Part shown: positions 60,907 to 64,000 of the stretch, piece by piece
Position numbering within the stretch: the first letter of the stretch is position 1
Layout of the letters: every line of letters begins with the position of its first letter
Source: Zelopaecilomyces penicillatus
Lineage: Eukaryota > Ascomycota > Sordariomycetes > Hypocreales > Pseudodiploosporaceae
Direction of reading: 5' to 3'
Assembly (NCBI GenBank): GCA_005765155.1
Contig: VCCP01000008.1
Span: 1,612,001-1,676,000 of the forward strand
Length of the DNA stretch: 64,000 bases
The notes under the pieces: generated by a model
What the model saw: the letters and a program-made list of their open reading frames with translations, nothing else
Databases searched by the model: none
Told to the model about the DNA's origin: nothing
Position numbers and translations under genes: made by a program

Positions 60907-63400
60907 TCTCCCGCAAGGGACGTTTTTCTAGAATTTGGCATCATCTATTACAAAGGCTACTTAATGTATTCTCCAAGTCACACGGCAATAAAGGAAGACG
61001 CAATGCACAAGCATACCAAAACCCAATAAAATGAAGGAATACTACTACTCACACCACCACACACACACACACACTTTGCTGCCCGGTAGCCGCCGGACCT
61101 TCCTTGTCGTCCTGCCTCCACTACCAGCCTATCCTCCCTACGTGCATATTATGCGCCATCATCTACCACCAAGGGTTACCCTAATGTAACGAAGCGTTCG
61201 ATCCCTCGCGCGCGCGAAATCGCCCCCAGATTGGTATCACTTGCGCGCTGGTTTCTTTTTTTTTCACTTTCGTCTTCTTGAAAAGTGTATCCACGACGCT
61301 ATATTAGCATACTCCTTTACCGCTGCCGTTGCCGCTCGGCTTCACTCTTCCTGTCCTATAAGAAACAAAGACACTATATACCATTCATCTGCATGACCCC
61401 TTGTAACTTGCAACCGCAGCCAAGAGATTCGAAAACAGGGTAACGAAGCACTCTCTACCGTAGTAGTTAGTGATCATTTTGATCCTGACAAGGGGAGGGG
61501 GGCGTCCGATTGATATCCTCCGTAAGCATTCGGCTTGTTTTCAGATGCCCGTTGATCAGTTCTCAATCCCACTCATCGTGCCTTGAACAAGGGATGTGTA
61601 GCTGAGGCGCTGAATAAATTGATAGTGGGGCTCCATCCCCAACTGCCTCGGGCTAGGTACAACTAATTAGATGGCCCCCAGAGTTTGAACAAAAAACGCC
61701 TACTAGTTTTGAGTTAAAAGCATTCCCGTCTTACGTCCATGGATTAGCAGTCTACACTAAGAAAAGAATCAACGCAACTAAAACATCACAGCGCTTAAAC
61801 CTAGCTTTATCCCACGTTCCACCAAGTATTGATCTTTCAAGCCTCCTCCCCCCCGCCTTTCCCCCAGACAGCGCTATACAGCATTCGAATAGTCGGACCG
61901 GGGGGAGGCGATTGCTAAGACAAATAGCATAGGTTCTAGGCACTCGGGTTTTGAAGAGGGAACGACCCTTTATTACCCACCCCCGCATCACCATGCTGCC
62001 CCCCGGACTTCAAACTACTACCGTATTGGCTGGTCCGGCCGACTCCGAGAAGTTAGTGTTCTTTCTTCTCCTGTCTATTACCCCATCACGGCAGCAGACC
62101 GGCGCATCAATATCTTGAACGAAGAGTTTTTTCTCTCTTATTACCTTTCCCTCTTTAGGTCCCCTTGCCAACTCCCTACACACCTGCATCACCTGAACCA
62201 CGCCATACCATATAACACACACACCAAGAAGGTGGTTCGCAAACAGACTATAGGAAAACGTGCTCGTCCTACCATGCTCGCCCTTCTTCTGCAGGTTGCA
62301 TTTTAATTTTTCTCTCTCCCATTCTCTCTACCCACCCCTCCCCTTCCAAGTGTAGGTAGTTTTGACAGGCCGGAGATACTACGTATGCGGGTTTGTACCA
62401 CGTAGATCGGAGGGTGCCTGACATATAAGCGGAGAGACCTTGAGCGCGGGTGCCGGGACCGGCTATTTACAGTGAGTGGGTGGGTGTAGCTCCGGCTACT
62501 GGATTCGGTGTGCCAGGTCATTTACCCCGATATCCCGATACAGTAGTGCCCCTCTTCCTCCACCTCTCCCCCTCTCTCTCCTGTACGGATGCTTTGTGCT
62601 TTGCTTTAGATTGATAAGAGTAAACATTAAAGAAACCCATAAAAAGTTTATCTGTCATGAGAGTGGTATCAGCTTTTCCTTGACAGGTAGCAGGCTGAGC
62701 CCCAAAAAGAATGGCTTGCATACCAGAATGTTACTACAACTCGAAGCGGCAGCCACTTTTTGTTACCTTCCCCGCTAGAATGAGCCAGAAGAGACACTAA
62801 TAGAGTAAGCCAAACTCTGGCCACCCGTGAAAGGTGTCGTCCTGACGTTGTGTGTAGTGCCTCCATCCCCTGTTTTGTAGTAGAAACACGGGAAGGCTAA
62901 GAGAGTCGCAAAGCATGTTTAGAAGAGAAAAAATAAACCGCACACTCACCGATGTCTTGGATTCTTACCGCATCATGCTGTCTTATATTATACGGACCGT
63001 TTTTTTTGCTGCCGTTGTCACATGAAGGAAAGTGAGAGCTCACATTTATCAAACAAACACGGTGGTTGTTAAAACAAGCATAACAATGTGATGGGTATTA
63101 CTTGTAAAACAAATAAAAAAGAGCCGTACCCGCTGCGGGCCCGAGGGCGAATCTCGCGGGTTAATTGCCGACCCGCTGTCGCCTCCCCCCCTCCTTTTTC
63201 TTCCTTTTGCGTGCTCTGCCGCCCTGGTCACACGCCATCGGGGCGAAGATCGTATCATATAATACAGTACCTTATATTTAGGCGTGGTGGAGAGGGGTGG
63301 AAGGAGGGGGCTTTTTGGTTTTGGAGGGGGCGGCGGCCGGCGGATCGAACAAATGCAGCCATCATAGTAGGGGACTTTGTGTGATATCATCGGACTGATG

Positions 63401-63420
63401 TGAGTGTGTGTGTGTGTGTG
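63401..63420 (+). repeat. (GT)n microsatellite
   Basis: A GT dinucleotide tract near the right end of the window, in non-coding sequence. Confidence 0.93.
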
Positions 63421-64000
63421 CTGTCTTTTCGCAACCGCCCAGCATAGGTCACAGGCTTGCTTCAAAACTACCTAGTTTGTATGCATATTATACAGGTAGG
63501 CAGGTAGGTATGTCGTAGACGGCGCTCGCCTCCCCCCCCCTGGTGCACTGGGGGGGATATCACATTATTATTCTGCCCCAGCCAAAAGCGTCCTCGTACA
63601 GCAAATAGTTTCTGTGCTTCCCGCTGCACCGCCGCGGCTATGGCTTTGCTATGTGGCCGCCACACCTGCCTTCTGGCACACTCTCCTTTGGGGCAGGCAG
63701 AAGCAGGGCAGCAGAGGCGAGGGACATGAGAATGACAAGGGTGTCTGTCAAGGAACGGTGCAGCGCTGGCGGCAACCATGTCATGCATCTCGACGAGTTA
63801 GCAGAGACGAGCTATTGAGTTAGCCTTCTGGACGAAACCGACAGGATACATGGCACCGTCCTGTTCTTGGAGAGCGATGCAACTTGAACTAGAGGCGCCG
63901 CACTAACATTGGGTTATACTAAGGGGAGGGGGTTGTCTTCTAGGCTCGGCCGAATGACTGACGATCATGTGTACAATGGCAACCAGTACTGATATCTCTA

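Larger units (their letters stand above)
50760..64000. other. 13 kb low-complexity gene desert (right part)
   Basis: No frame has a recognisable domain. A 374-codon minus frame at 50850-51974 is open mainly because that strand is pyrimidine-rich (few stops). It includes Leu/Ser/His-Thr runs from CT and CA repeats, and could be leader sequence of the cysteine-rich gene. Other content is poly-G runs, CA/GT and CG tracts, TATA-like patches (57120-57136) and TACCTA words (59585-59600). The last 4 kb also show nothing that I can support as a gene or RNA. Confidence 0.6.

Noticed and set aside
1..64000. CRISPR arrays, bacterial operons, rRNA genes or intact transposons
   Set aside because: No regularly spaced direct repeats with spacers, no ribosomal RNA sequence, and no transposase or reverse-transcriptase motifs were seen on either strand by eye.

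Overview
The window looks like nuclear DNA of a filamentous ascomycete, probably a Sordariomycete and possibly of the order Hypocreales. The genes are split by short GT-AG introns (about 60-230 bases) with CTAAC/CTGAC-like branch sites. One gene encodes a CON-10-type conidiation protein, and the housekeeping set (Ipi3, Isd11, EMC1, a yeast YHR202W-like phosphoesterase) is eukaryotic. I saw no bacterial operon, CRISPR array, rRNA gene or intact transposon. The order-level placement is inference only.

Layout. From 1 to about 26.4 kb is a gene-bearing half. It holds a serine-rich protein of unknown function (minus, 1028-3229), IPI3 (plus, 7657-9103), ISD11/LYRM4 in five small exons (plus, 10636-11392), a large acidic probably nuclear protein with Glu-Pro repeats (plus, 12242-14999), a hemerythrin-domain protein (minus, 15409-16123), con-10 in three exons (plus, 17699-18049), EMC1 (plus, 18411-21403), a short-chain dehydrogenase/reductase (minus, 21577-22512) and a secretory metallophosphoesterase/5'-nucleotidase (minus, 24477-26402). 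The genes act in separate core processes (60S ribosome assembly, Fe-S cluster biogenesis, ER membrane insertion, stress and conidiation, nucleotide or phosphate metabolism), and I see no sign of a dedicated pathway cluster.

From 26.4 to 31.5 kb the DNA is more AT-rich and has no convincing protein gene. It carries one tRNA-Ser(CGA) at 29880-29961. A lone class I methyltransferase (minus, 31527-32351) follows.

From 32.35 kb to the end, more than 31 kb is almost without coding capacity. It is full of long poly-G/poly-C runs, microsatellites and pyrimidine-rich stretches. The only gene I can assemble there is a multi-exon, cysteine-rich protein on the minus strand (48571-49756, probably with a further 5' exon reaching 50.5-50.8 kb). 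It has a CxxC...C...CxxC...C pattern, a helical segment and an acidic tail. This gene and the unusual composition around it are the most interesting parts of the window.

All functional calls come from reading translations and splice sites by eye. No database search was run.
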